The position numbers were made by a program, and so were the translations under genes. Shown piece by piece: positions 29,143 through 38,599 of a stretch of 64,000 bases of DNA. This DNA comes from Winslowiella iniecta (GTDB lineage: Bacteria > Pseudomonadota > Gammaproteobacteria > Enterobacterales > Enterobacteriaceae): the NCBI RefSeq assembly GCF_001267535.1, contig NZ_JRXE01000011.1, positions 28,785 to 92,784 of the forward strand, given 5' to 3'. Within the stretch, counting starts at the first letter, position 1. Each line of letters starts with the position of its first letter. The notes under the pieces are model-generated. The model saw only the letters and a program-made list of their open reading frames with translations, did not search any database and was not told where the DNA came from.

Positions 29143-30495
29143 ATGAATAACTGCAATGAAATTACATCTGCCCTGACCTATGAACAAATGAATATTTGGC
29201 AACTGCATATTGATAACCCAGGACTTCCGTTGTTTAATGCGAATTATCTGTTTCATGTTAAATCAGGATTCGAATGTGATTATTTTGTGCAAGCATTAAG
29301 AGTTGTCATATCTCGTCACGGAGGCTTATCCTCACGCTTCGGTGGAGATACCGAGCATGCCATGCAATATGGGCCGTCAGAAACCGAAGATAAAATTTCT
29401 GATTTTGTCTATTTATTTGAGCAAGCAGAAGACCTTAAGGAGGCCCATGACATTATTAAAATGCGTAGTGTCGTCCCCTTCCGACTAAACCTCGCTTCAC
29501 CCATCCGTGCCGATATTGTCCCAATGGCCAACAGCGAGTTTCTGGTTAACATCACGGTGCATCAGATTGTTTGCGATTGCTGGTCTGCATCACTGTTCTT
29601 TGAAGAGCTGAGTTCATATTATAATTTATTGTCTGATAACCAACAGATCGTTATTGCTGACAACGCCGCCAGTTATCTGCGTTTTTCACTATGGCAAAAA
29701 GAACAGCAGCAGCAGGAGAAAGCCAAAACCAATAAGTTATATTGGTTAAATTACCTTCGGGGAGTTGATAGCCATTTAGAGCTTTCAGCCTATAAAGACT
29801 TATCAGACAACGCTCCATTTTCAGGCGGCGTAGCCATAAAAACCATCGCTGAAAACACTCATAGTCAGGTCTGCGCATTAGCTAAACATTATGCAGTAAC
29901 ACCTTATAGTCTTTACATGACATTATTCGCTGCTTTCTTACAGCGTTGCACGCGGCAGAACGATTTCTGCCTGTCCTATCCGAGCTCGAACAGAAACATG
30001 CCTGAATCAGATGAAATTCTGGGATTGTTTACACGCTTACTGCCCGTAAGATTTACATTCGGCGCTGAAAGCTCGTTGAAGGAGATGGCCCTTAAGGCAT
30101 ATGAGTCGCTGCTTGATAACAGCGAACACGACTTATGCTGCATGGCAGATATCGTCAGGGAAGCGGGTGCAGATGACGCAATGAGACCTTTTGGCTTATT
30201 TAAAGTAGTCTTTGGGCAAATTGGCAGGGTTAACCATGGACTGGCCCTCAAAAATACCAACATTGAACAATTACCCGTTCATACAGGCTATACCAAAACG
30301 GATCTGTTGGTCATGCTTGATCTGCACTCCATTCAACCTGCGGTGTTTATCGAATTTTCATCAAAAAACTTCTCTGATAAAACTATTACCACGTTATGGC
30401 AAGATTTCATGCATTTCCTGGAGTCAGTTTTAAACCATCATCGTCAGATAAGTAATAACGTGGAAGACACTGAGTCAGTCGCTTTTATAGTATAA
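29143..30495 (+). CDS. stand-alone NRPS condensation-domain protein with altered active site
   Basis: 450 residues matching a condensation domain alone, from LTYEQMNIWQLHIDNPG (motif C1) through NDFCLSYPSSNRNMPESDEILGLF (C5 region). The HHxxxDG catalytic motif reads H140-Q141-I-V-C-D145-C146: the second, catalytic histidine is glutamine and the glycine is cysteine. It therefore probably does not form amide bonds by the usual mechanism, and may be structural or catalyse another step. It lies 120 bases before the main NRPS. Confidence 0.86.
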   Translation: MNNCNEITSALTYEQMNIWQLHIDNPGLPLFNANYLFHVKSGFECDYFVQALRVVISRHGGLSSRFGGDTEHAMQYGPSETEDKISDFVYLFEQAEDLKEAHDIIKMRSVVPFRLNLASPIRADIVPMANSEFLVNITVHQIVCDCWSASLFFEELSSYYNLLSDNQQIVIADNAASYLRFSLWQKEQQQQEKAKTNKLYWLNYLRGVDSHLELSAYKDLSDNAPFSGGVAIKTIAENTHSQVCALAKHYAVTPYSLYMTLFAAFLQRCTRQNDFCLSYPSSNRNMPESDEILGLFTRLLPVRFTFGAESSLKEMALKAYESLLDNSEHDLCCMADIVREAGADDAMRPFGLFKVVFGQIGRVNHGLALKNTNIEQLPVHTGYTKTDLLVMLDLHSIQPAVFIEFSSKNFSDKTITTLWQDFMHFLESVLNHHRQISNNVEDTESVAFIV

Positions 30496-30615
30496 ATCCA
30501 GGATTTTAATTTAGGTTACCAGAAAAAATCATTCTGCATTTCGCAAATAACATAATGGCAATGCAATCCTAATCAGATTGTCGTGCTCCCTGTTGTTTTT
30601 TAACGGAGTTCACCT

Positions 30616-33600
30616 GTGAGCAAAGAACTTTACCACTCTGATGATGCCTGTGAATTATCATCGGAACAGAAAAAAATATGGTTTCAGTTTATTCAGCAGC
30701 CCAACCAGACAGCGTATAATATCTCCGAGGGATTTATATGCTCGGGTGAAATTAATGTGGCAGCATTAATTTCTGCTTTAAAGCACACCATTAGCAACAC
30801 CCCCGCGCTTTCAGTTATCTTTAAAGAAAAGGATGATAAGACCTGGCAGTGTTCTGCACCAGATATTGTAGAAGGCACAAAGTATATTACTCAGGCTGAA
30901 GGTTTTTCTTCCTGTGATGAAGCCAAAAATTTCGTGTATGAAAAATGCAACACGCCTTTTGACCTGTATAACGAAATTCCGCTCAGGATGATTATTGCAC
31001 GCTATGCACAGCACCACATTATCGTCGCGCTCTGTTTCCATCATATCGCTATTGATGGCTGGTCGGCACAACTTTTTTATAATGATTTAAACGCTAACTA
31101 CAGTAAATATTGTCACCATACCAAACCCAGCAATGATCAAACCGCAGCAAGTTACATAAATTACCTGTCCTGGCAGCAAAGCGCAGAACAAAAGCTCGCT
31201 CGTCAACATAGCCATGAATACTGGTGCAACTATCTCAGTGATGTCTCACCGATTCTTGAGCTACCGATGAACAAAAAAAGAGGGGGGAGTTTTCAATCTG
31301 CTGGTTCATCAATGACTTTACCTATACCCGAGAAAATTTGTCAGTCAGTGAAACATTCATCCGTTCAGCATCATGTTACGGACTGGTGTTTCTATCTGAC
31401 GGTTTTTTCCCTGTTGCTTCAGCGTTATTCAAATCAGACGCAATTTTGTATTGGCTACCCATCGGCTAATCGTGCCATGCCGGGCAGTGAAATGATCGGC
31501 GGGCTGTTTACCAATACACTGGTGCTGAAAGCCGAATTTAACCCGGACGATCGCTTCTCAACATTACTCAGCCGAAATTACGACACTCTGCTTGCGGGAT
31601 ATGAGTATGACAATGTTCAACTTGAAACCGTCATCAATGATTTAAATATACCTCGTAGCGCATCCTGTAACCCCCTCTGGCAGGTTCTTTTTGCACAGCA
31701 GGATCGTCGTGGGTATGGCCTTAATTTGCCTGGTGTGAGCACTTGCCAGTTCTTAATGCCGGCAACCGATGTCAAACTCGACTTAAGCGTGATGATTGAC
31801 ACTGACAGTAATGGTACGCAAGGCATCATTGAATACTCAGATCAGCTTTTTGAGAGCAAGGAAATTGAGGTTTTATGGCGTCATTATCTTCAGCTCCTGG
31901 CCAGTTTTGCTGCTGATGCCCATCAGCCACTCAATGCCCCTGCCCTGGCAGATGCTGAGCCGCAGCATGCAAAAAAAGTCTCTTCTGCCGGGAAATCACG
32001 CTATCACTCGCTGAATTGCTGGTTTGAGACCGTAGTCGCGAATTATCCTGAGCGCATTGCCGTTGAATGTGAACAAGAGTGTCTCACCTATGCTCAGCTA
32101 AACGACAAAGCTAACAGTCTCAGCAGAGAGCTTCTGAAGCAGGGAGCCAAACCCGGTGAACTTATTGGCCTGTCTTTAAAGCGAAATGAATATCTGATCA
32201 TCGGAATTATCGCCATTCTGAAAACAGGATGTGGCTACTTGCCGCTGGATCCAACTTACCCCATTTCCCGCATCGATTATATCTTGCAGGACACTGAATG
32301 CAGGATAGTGGTTACGGATGTTGACACCGCGCCATTGTTATCCGGGAAAAATGTTCGCTTAGTTGATGTTTCAAACTGTACAAACGAGAGGAAAATCAGA
32401 ACATTAGGTGAAGTAATCAATGATGGCTCATCGCTTGCCTACTGTATTTACACCTCGGGCTCTACTGGCAATCCAAAGGGAGTATTAATTTCTCATACCA
32501 ATGTGATGCGCTTATTTGAGAATACACATCAATGGTTCTCGTTCGATCAACATGACGTGTGGACATTATTTCACTCTTATTCTTTTGATTTCTCAGTCTG
32601 GGAGATTTTTGGCGCATTACTGCATGGTGGCAAGTTAGTTGTCGTTCCCTATGACATTTCACGCAGCCCGGAAGACTTTCGTAATTTACTCAAAGAGAAA
32701 AAGGTGACGGTTTTAAATCAGACCCCATCAGCTTTTAACCCGCTAAGTCTGGTTGAAATGACGAATTTTGAAGAAAATGATCGGTTACAGAATTTACGAT
32801 ATGTGGTGTTTGGTGGTGAAGCATTAAATTTTGCCTCCCTCAGCGGCTGGGTATCCAAGTATGGTGATAGCAGTCCTGACCTCGTTAATATGTATGGCAT
32901 TACCGAAACAACGGTACATGTCACTTACAGAAAAATTTCCTTAGCTGATATTATTAATAATACCGGGAGTTATATCGGGGATGCTATCCCTGACCTCGAT
33001 ATTGCACTGCTGGATTCCTTAGGCAGACCAGTACCAACAGGGATGGTTGGCGAAATGTATATATCAGGTGCCGGCCTGGCGATTGGCTATCATAATCGTG
33101 ACAGTCTGAACAGTGAGCGATTTATTCATCTTACTCTGAAGGGTAGAAAGAAAAGATTCTATAAAACCGGTGATTTAGCTAAACGACGTTTTGATGGCGA
33201 GCTTGAATACTATGGCCGGGCTGATAAGCAGGTCAAAATCCGTGGACATCGCATAGAACTGGGTGAGATTGAGAACGCTCTGATAAAGCTGCCTGATGTG
33301 TCAGAAGCTGTGGTATTGGCGCGCCCGGACGCGCATGGAAAGGATAAACTTAAGGCATGGGTCAGTCTTTCTTCGAAAATGCATTGCAATCCTTTACTGA
33401 TCAAATCGCAGTTAGCCGCGTCTTTGCCCTCTTATATGATTCCGCAAGAAATCATCATAATTGACAGTATTCCTCTGACAACAAACGGAAAAGTGAATAC
33501 TTATGCTTTGCCGGAAAATTCCTCCTGCACCAGCCCGACAGATTTGCTGCCGGTTAAAGCCAATACCTTACTGGAAGCTAAACTGCACAGTATCTGGTGC

Positions 33601-35145
33601 AACATTCTGGGGCGAACGGATGTTGGCATTCATGATAACTTTTTTGCTCTGGGTGGCGACTCCCTGCTTGCCGTGATGTTTTCCCAGCAATGCCGAAAAA
33701 ATAACATAACACTTAACGTGATTGATTTACTTAACCACCAGACCATTGCAGAACTTGCGATGAACGCAGGGGTTGAGGATATTGACACGTCCTTAAATCA
33801 GAATGCCGTCACCGAACCGGTGAATGTGGCAGGGAGACCATTAGTACAACAAGACGGCATCTACCCGATGTCTGGTATGCAGCAGGTGATGTTTGAAAAT
33901 TATAATAAGGTTTCTGCCCGCTGTTCAGGCGCTTATCATGTGCAGCAAGCCTATCGTATCACGGATAAAAACCCGCAGCCTCAGGCGATGTTAAAAGCGA
34001 TTAAGATGATGATGGAAGCTCATCCGGTGTTAAGGACTGTCGCTTTATATGATGATAATAATGGCTGGAGTCAAATGTTTGCTGATGAAATGCCTGTAGA
34101 CTTTAAATTTCATGATTTAACCAGACTTAACTCTTCGGAAATTGACAATAAAATCTCGGCAATCAGGGAACAAGATCTTGAGATGCCTTTCACCTTCAAC
34201 TTACCCACGAAGGCACTGTTCAGATGTAACTGGTTTCAGATTTCAGTTAACTGCTTTGAATTATTAATATCAACCCATCATGGCATCGCTGATGGATGGG
34301 GAAACCAGGTTTTACTGACGGAATTATTTGACCTTTATCGCGCCATCAGAGAGGGAGAAGATATCCAGCCAGATATCCGCCCTAATGGCTTTCTGGAATA
34401 TTTATCTGTTGAGAAAAACAATGCAGCAGACAGAGCACACAAACACTACTGGTTACCTTTTAAAAAAATAAATCACGATGATCAAAGCAATGCTTCTTCA
34501 TCCTGTGATGGCCTGGCGAACCCAGCGATTGATCGTTTCGTTGACAGAACACTTATGGCAAGACTGGAAAAAATAGCTCGTCATCATAACGTTACATTGA
34601 AATCTCTGATGCTTTTTGCACTCAACTCAGTTTTGTTAAAAGCACAATGCAATTACGATGGATTTATTGGCGTCGTCAGCAATGGACGGAAAGATAATCT
34701 AAGCGATCCGTTACACTCTTTGGGACTGTACTGGAACATGCTTCCTGTCCGTTTCAGACAGTTATCCTCCATGGCGTTACTGAAAAGTGTGCATGACGAT
34801 CTTTTGGCCTGCGAACAATTTGGTGTGTTCCCGATAGCTTTTCATAAAAGTTATGTTAAGCCCTGTGTGACATTCAATTTTGTGAATTTTCACAACAAAT
34901 TCGATTTTGGCACGCAATCAGGCATGGAACTTATCAGTGAATACTGGCATGACCGCTTCCACTATCCCCTTAATGTCTATGTGGCTGGCAGCAACAGCAC
35001 AGATGGAAATCTTTTCAGGATGGAAAGCCTCAGCGGATATATAAGTTTTCAGCAAGCCAATGCTCTTATGAGTGATTTTATTTTATATCTGTCAGATATG
35101 TCAGTGAATCCTTTATGGAACACCGACCACGTATTGTCCAGCTAA
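30616..35145 (+). CDS. NRPS, C-A-T-C, predicted to activate threonine
   Basis: 1509 residues from a GTG start eight bases after GGAG. Domain order: C about 10-440 (H142-H143-x-x-x-D147-G148 intact); A about 465-965 (TSGSTGNPKG from 613, MYGITETT, GRADKQVKIRGHRIELGE, NGKV with K959); T about 985-1055 (GGDS, Ppant serine S1016); second C about 1085-1500 (H1221-H1222 ... D1226-G1227 intact). The ten specificity residues (658, 659, 662, 701, 731, 733, 759, 767, 768, 959) read D-F-W-N-V-G-M-V-H-K, the threonine code. There is no epimerase or thioesterase. The N-terminal C implies an acyl or peptidyl donor; the C-terminal C implies a further acceptor, perhaps on the free carrier protein. Confidence 0.94.
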   Translation: MSKELYHSDDACELSSEQKKIWFQFIQQPNQTAYNISEGFICSGEINVAALISALKHTISNTPALSVIFKEKDDKTWQCSAPDIVEGTKYITQAEGFSSCDEAKNFVYEKCNTPFDLYNEIPLRMIIARYAQHHIIVALCFHHIAIDGWSAQLFYNDLNANYSKYCHHTKPSNDQTAASYINYLSWQQSAEQKLARQHSHEYWCNYLSDVSPILELPMNKKRGGSFQSAGSSMTLPIPEKICQSVKHSSVQHHVTDWCFYLTVFSLLLQRYSNQTQFCIGYPSANRAMPGSEMIGGLFTNTLVLKAEFNPDDRFSTLLSRNYDTLLAGYEYDNVQLETVINDLNIPRSASCNPLWQVLFAQQDRRGYGLNLPGVSTCQFLMPATDVKLDLSVMIDTDSNGTQGIIEYSDQLFESKEIEVLWRHYLQLLASFAADAHQPLNAPALADAEPQHAKKVSSAGKSRYHSLNCWFETVVANYPERIAVECEQECLTYAQLNDKANSLSRELLKQGAKPGELIGLSLKRNEYLIIGIIAILKTGCGYLPLDPTYPISRIDYILQDTECRIVVTDVDTAPLLSGKNVRLVDVSNCTNERKIRTLGEVINDGSSLAYCIYTSGSTGNPKGVLISHTNVMRLFENTHQWFSFDQHDVWTLFHSYSFDFSVWEIFGALLHGGKLVVVPYDISRSPEDFRNLLKEKKVTVLNQTPSAFNPLSLVEMTNFEENDRLQNLRYVVFGGEALNFASLSGWVSKYGDSSPDLVNMYGITETTVHVTYRKISLADIINNTGSYIGDAIPDLDIALLDSLGRPVPTGMVGEMYISGAGLAIGYHNRDSLNSERFIHLTLKGRKKRFYKTGDLAKRRFDGELEYYGRADKQVKIRGHRIELGEIENALIKLPDVSEAVVLARPDAHGKDKLKAWVSLSSKMHCNPLLIKSQLAASLPSYMIPQEIIIIDSIPLTTNGKVNTYALPENSSCTSPTDLLPVKANTLLEAKLHSIWCNILGRTDVGIHDNFFALGGDSLLAVMFSQQCRKNNITLNVIDLLNHQTIAELAMNAGVEDIDTSLNQNAVTEPVNVAGRPLVQQDGIYPMSGMQQVMFENYNKVSARCSGAYHVQQAYRITDKNPQPQAMLKAIKMMMEAHPVLRTVALYDDNNGWSQMFADEMPVDFKFHDLTRLNSSEIDNKISAIREQDLEMPFTFNLPTKALFRCNWFQISVNCFELLISTHHGIADGWGNQVLLTELFDLYRAIREGEDIQPDIRPNGFLEYLSVEKNNAADRAHKHYWLPFKKINHDDQSNASSSCDGLANPAIDRFVDRTLMARLEKIARHHNVTLKSLMLFALNSVLLKAQCNYDGFIGVVSNGRKDNLSDPLHSLGLYWNMLPVRFRQLSSMALLKSVHDDLLACEQFGVFPIAFHKSYVKPCVTFNFVNFHNKFDFGTQSGMELISEYWHDRFHYPLNVYVAGSNSTDGNLFRMESLSGYISFQQANALMSDFILYLSDMSVNPLWNTDHVLSS

Positions 35146-35188
35146 CATAGCCGATGGCGGAATTAGCGTCGTTATCAAGAGGAAAATC

Positions 35189-35425
35189 ATGAAAGCTCCA
35201 GACACTTTTACTCTTCAGACCCGCATTTTATCTATCTGGAAACAGGTATTAAACAATGAGAACATCAGCCTGGATGATGATCTTATCGCCATTGGCGGTC
35301 AATCAATCGATGCGCTTAAAATTGCTAATGAATGTCAACGGCAACTGGGAAAACCCGTGAATATGGTCCGGGTGCTGCGGAGCCGAACGGTGTCAGGCCT
35401 GGCTAAAAGCTTAAGCCAGACGTAA
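35189..35425 (+). CDS. free-standing peptidyl carrier protein
   Basis: 78 residues with a four-helix carrier fold and the phosphopantetheine site IGGQSIDALK (S39). No adenylation domain in the window is free to load it, so it must be charged by the NRPS A domain in trans, by the ThiF-like enzyme, or by something encoded elsewhere. It follows the NRPS by 43 bases with GAGG before the ATG. Confidence 0.9.
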   Translation: MKAPDTFTLQTRILSIWKQVLNNENISLDDDLIAIGGQSIDALKIANECQRQLGKPVNMVRVLRSRTVSGLAKSLSQT

Positions 35426-35624
35426 GTTTTTCAGAATTTTACACCCTATTATTGGGGATGGATAATTCGCCTTTCCAGTGAAATTTGCTGTTTTTATTTC
35501 TATAAATGGTGAATTTCACTTTCTTTAATTCCCGGCATGGATGATTACGCATGTTTATTCAGACCCGTTAAATTTCCTTTGAGATTAATTTTACTTTATA
35601 ATTTTTTGCGCCAATGTTTAAGGG

Positions 35625-36845
35625 ATGCGAGTACAGCTCATGGGTATAATTGATTATAAAATCAGAGACTTCATCAAGTTTTACGGGATGTTAGCACTGC
35701 TTTATTTTAGTGATATGGTTTTACTGGTAGGACTGATCTGGAACACTTATAAAGTAACGAAAGCACCTTACTTCTTAGGTATCGTCCTCTCAGTCAGTGT
35801 CCTCATACCCTTTGTCATCAGGCGTTTTTTTCACGGAATAAATCTCTTACATTTAAATTTCCGAAAATTATTTATCCTTCGCCTGTGCTCCTATCTTTTC
35901 ATCGCTTTGGTTTCCATGTTAAACCTCTCGGATAAATATATTGAAACCTCAATAATTATTATCCTTTATGGTGTTTTAACCTTATCGACATTAAGCACCT
36001 TTGAAGCCGGAAATATTAAGCTGGTCAAATCTGGCGCAGTATCATCACTTAATGCCTCCCGATTATTACAGACCGTCATTCAGACTGGTGCTTTTGTTGG
36101 AGCATTGATAAGTGGGTTGTTATTAGACAGATACAGCTTCCATAGCATAGTGCTGACTATTAGCCTTTATGATATTTTAATAAGTTTTATCGGCTTTTTT
36201 TGTCTTAAGGAGATCTCTTCCTCGCCAAAATCTGCACATCCTGTTGCGGCTAACGTAGCCATTACCACTACAACCCCTGCTCTGTTCACTTCACAGAAAC
36301 TGCTGATTGTTTTAATCGGCCTTATCGGCCTCCATATTTCATCATTCAATTTACTCACGCCGGTTATCTATCAGAGTTTAAACCACTGGGGCAGTGAACA
36401 GTTCGGTATTGCGAGCGGAGCAGCGTGCTTTGGCGCTTTTTTATCCGCCATTTTAGCAACCAAAAAATGGAATTATGCCCTCGCCGCATTACTTTTGGTT
36501 ATTAGTGATACGATTTTTTGCATCATTGAAATAAAATCAGTTAACGTCGTATCCTGCTTCTTTCTGGGGCTGTTTCTTAATTTAGTGCGTATTGGCCTGC
36601 GTTCAGAGTTTATTGATTCAATCGTCGAGGGGCAGTCAGAGGAGGATTTGGCTGCTAAAATCACCACGGTTTATTCTCTGTGTCAGGCCGTCGGCCCGAT
36701 TATGATGGGGTTTGTGATTTCAGAACACTTTCTTGGGGTGGCATCAGCAAGATGGCTGCTGACGTTTGTTGCTGTCTGTCTCTTAATGGGAATAGTGGTT
36801 TTTAATTACGTTAAAAACATAGCTACAGAGGTAAAGTCCGCCTGA
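35625..36845 (+). CDS. MFS transporter, probable product exporter
   Basis: 406 residues (401 if the ATG at 35640 is used; the first ATG abuts AAGGG). Twelve hydrophobic segments are visible, with an acidic/basic loop between helices 2 and 3 (PFVIRRFFHG) typical of the major facilitator superfamily. As the last gene of the biosynthetic cluster, in the same direction, export of the product and self-protection are the likely roles. AT-rich like the rest of the cluster. Confidence 0.83.
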   Translation: MRVQLMGIIDYKIRDFIKFYGMLALLYFSDMVLLVGLIWNTYKVTKAPYFLGIVLSVSVLIPFVIRRFFHGINLLHLNFRKLFILRLCSYLFIALVSMLNLSDKYIETSIIIILYGVLTLSTLSTFEAGNIKLVKSGAVSSLNASRLLQTVIQTGAFVGALISGLLLDRYSFHSIVLTISLYDILISFIGFFCLKEISSSPKSAHPVAANVAITTTTPALFTSQKLLIVLIGLIGLHISSFNLLTPVIYQSLNHWGSEQFGIASGAACFGAFLSAILATKKWNYALAALLLVISDTIFCIIEIKSVNVVSCFFLGLFLNLVRIGLRSEFIDSIVEGQSEEDLAAKITTVYSLCQAVGPIMMGFVISEHFLGVASARWLLTFVAVCLLMGIVVFNYVKNIATEVKSA

Positions 36846-36949
36846 CAACAGGCATCCCGCAGTAGTTAAAATAATCGCTACGCCATCTGTTTCAGCTATT
36901 GCATGGGTAGCAGATGTTTGGTGAGCCGGGATGTGCCGGCACGCTATAT

Positions 36950-36995
36950 CCTTACGCCTGGCGCGCTCTGTTTCTGGAGCACGCCAGCGCGTAGG
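36950..36995. terminator. imperfect hairpin between convergent genes
   Basis: CTTACGCCTGGCGCGCTC pairs imperfectly with GAGCACGCCAGCGCGTAGG between the MFS gene and the NCS1 permease. It probably acts as terminator for one or both. Confidence 0.5.
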
Positions 36996-37003
36996 GAGCA
37001 GGC

Positions 37004-38401
37004 CTAAGCCTTGCTTTGCAAATTCTTCCGGTAGAAACAGCGTTGTCTGCTGTGTAAAAGTGGATAAGCAATGCAGGTTACTATCAGGCTTATAATCCAG
37101 GAGATATCCACTCCAGGAATGAGCTTCGCATAGGGCCCCGAGAAAAACGCATTTTCAACAAAAGGAATCTGCACAATAATGCCGACGAAATAGACCATCA
37201 GCGCCCGGCCATTCAATAATCCGTATTGCCCACCATCAGCGCTAAAGATTGAAGGAATATCATAATGCTGTTGATTAATGTAATAAAAATCGATCAAATT
37301 TATTACAATCCATGGAATAAGTACGGAGATTAACGCCAGAATTAAATTAATAAAGAAGGAGATAAAATTTTCAGATGCTGCTAATGCGACTATAACGCCT
37401 CCCACTAAAATCAACGTGGAAAATACTATCCGAACCGAAGCACCTGGTGTCCAGCCGGGACGGAAAGTTTGCATTGCCGTAATCAGCGACAGCACCACAC
37501 CGTACAAATTCATCGAGTTGTGGCATATAATATTGACCAGAAAAAACACCATCAAAATCGGCCCGAGCCAGCCCGTTGCGTGACGAACCGACATCATGGC
37601 GTCGCTGGCAGGAGCAATGCTGACCGCCATCATACCAAACACAAATGCCAGGATGGTGCCGCCGCAGGCCCCCAGATAAGTCGCGAAGAACGGACGGGCA
37701 ATACCGACGTCCGCAGGCAAGTAGCGCGAGTAATCGGAGGTGTAAGGCGAGAAACTGATTTGCCACACCGCGCCGATACAGAAGGTGCCGAACCAGCCGG
37801 CGGCACTAAAGCTGCCACGCTGCCAGAAATCGCCGGGTAATGGCTGTATCAGCATCAATACTAAACCGGTGATCAAGGCTGCGCCCATCACCCAGGCACC
37901 GACTTTATTAATTTTATGGATAAAATGGTAACCCACCATACCGATAAAAGTCGCTGCTATCGCACCGATAATGGTTGCGGCATAAACCGGAACGACGGGT
38001 ATGACATTATTGATGACTTTTCCCGACAGCGATATATTCGAAATAAAGAAACCTAAATAGATAACCGTGGTAAAGCTGATAACCAGCAATGAACCATAGC
38101 GACCAAACTGCGCCCGGCTTTGCACCATCTGGGGAATGCCGACTTTCGGCCCCTGAGCGGAAGTGAGTGCCAGAAATATTCCGCCAAACAGATGGCCCGC
38201 AATAATAGCGGTTAATGCCGAAATAACATTAAGATGAAAAGTTTCTGTGGCGATGGCTCCAGTGACAATCGCCAGCGGTGCAATATTAGTACAAAACCAT
38301 AATGTAAACAGGCTATGCGATTTACCGTGGCGCTCAGAATCCGGCACATAATCCACTGACTTATTCTCAATAAGATTATTTTGCAGTGTTTGAGTATTCA
38401 C
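37004..38401 (-). CDS. NCS1 family nucleobase/hydantoin-type permease
   Basis: 465 residues with about 12 membrane helices. It begins VPDSERHGKSHSLFTLWF, typical of NCS1 (CodB/PucI-like) transporters, with FSPYTSDYSRYLP and HNSMNLYGVVLSL in the conserved core. The family imports pyrimidines, purines, hydantoins, allantoin or thiamine-related rings with H+ or Na+. It ends a minus-strand operon-like array of a flavin-dependent ring-attack pathway, so its substrate is probably the N-heterocycle that the pathway degrades. A 199-base gap with a perfect palindrome precedes it. Confidence 0.88.
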   Translation of the reverse strand: MNTQTLQNNLIENKSVDYVPDSERHGKSHSLFTLWFCTNIAPLAIVTGAIATETFHLNVISALTAIIAGHLFGGIFLALTSAQGPKVGIPQMVQSRAQFGRYGSLLVISFTTVIYLGFFISNISLSGKVINNVIPVVPVYAATIIGAIAATFIGMVGYHFIHKINKVGAWVMGAALITGLVLMLIQPLPGDFWQRGSFSAAGWFGTFCIGAVWQISFSPYTSDYSRYLPADVGIARPFFATYLGACGGTILAFVFGMMAVSIAPASDAMMSVRHATGWLGPILMVFFLVNIICHNSMNLYGVVLSLITAMQTFRPGWTPGASVRIVFSTLILVGGVIVALAASENFISFFINLILALISVLIPWIVINLIDFYYINQQHYDIPSIFSADGGQYGLLNGRALMVYFVGIIVQIPFVENAFFSGPYAKLIPGVDISWIISLIVTCIAYPLLHSRQRCFYRKNLQSKA

Positions 38402-38479
38402 CTTACTCTCCCGTTATGAAATGATGTTTAAACTGACTGTCCAATAGCTTCCTTGCAAAAAAAAACGCATAGCCATCCC

Positions 38480-38497
38480 GACGAAATTAATTTCGTC
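38480..38497. promoter_or_regulatory. perfect 18-base palindrome before the permease gene
   Basis: GACGAAATTAATTTCGTC is its own reverse complement. It lies 79 bases upstream of the permease ATG, where an operator would be expected. The cognate regulator is unknown. Confidence 0.55.
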
Positions 38498-38599
38498 ATC
38501 TCATAACAAGGACTGGCGGTACAACTCCTGGTGCATAATGTGATGCTACCGGCTTGCCCGTTTCGCTTATTACCGGCAGGCGATCAACTTTATTTTGCA

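Noticed and set aside
30616-35145. epimerase or thioesterase domain in the NRPS
   Set aside because: The C-terminal 450 residues carry HHGIADGW and a full condensation fold; neither a GxSxG thioesterase motif nor epimerase-specific motifs are seen.
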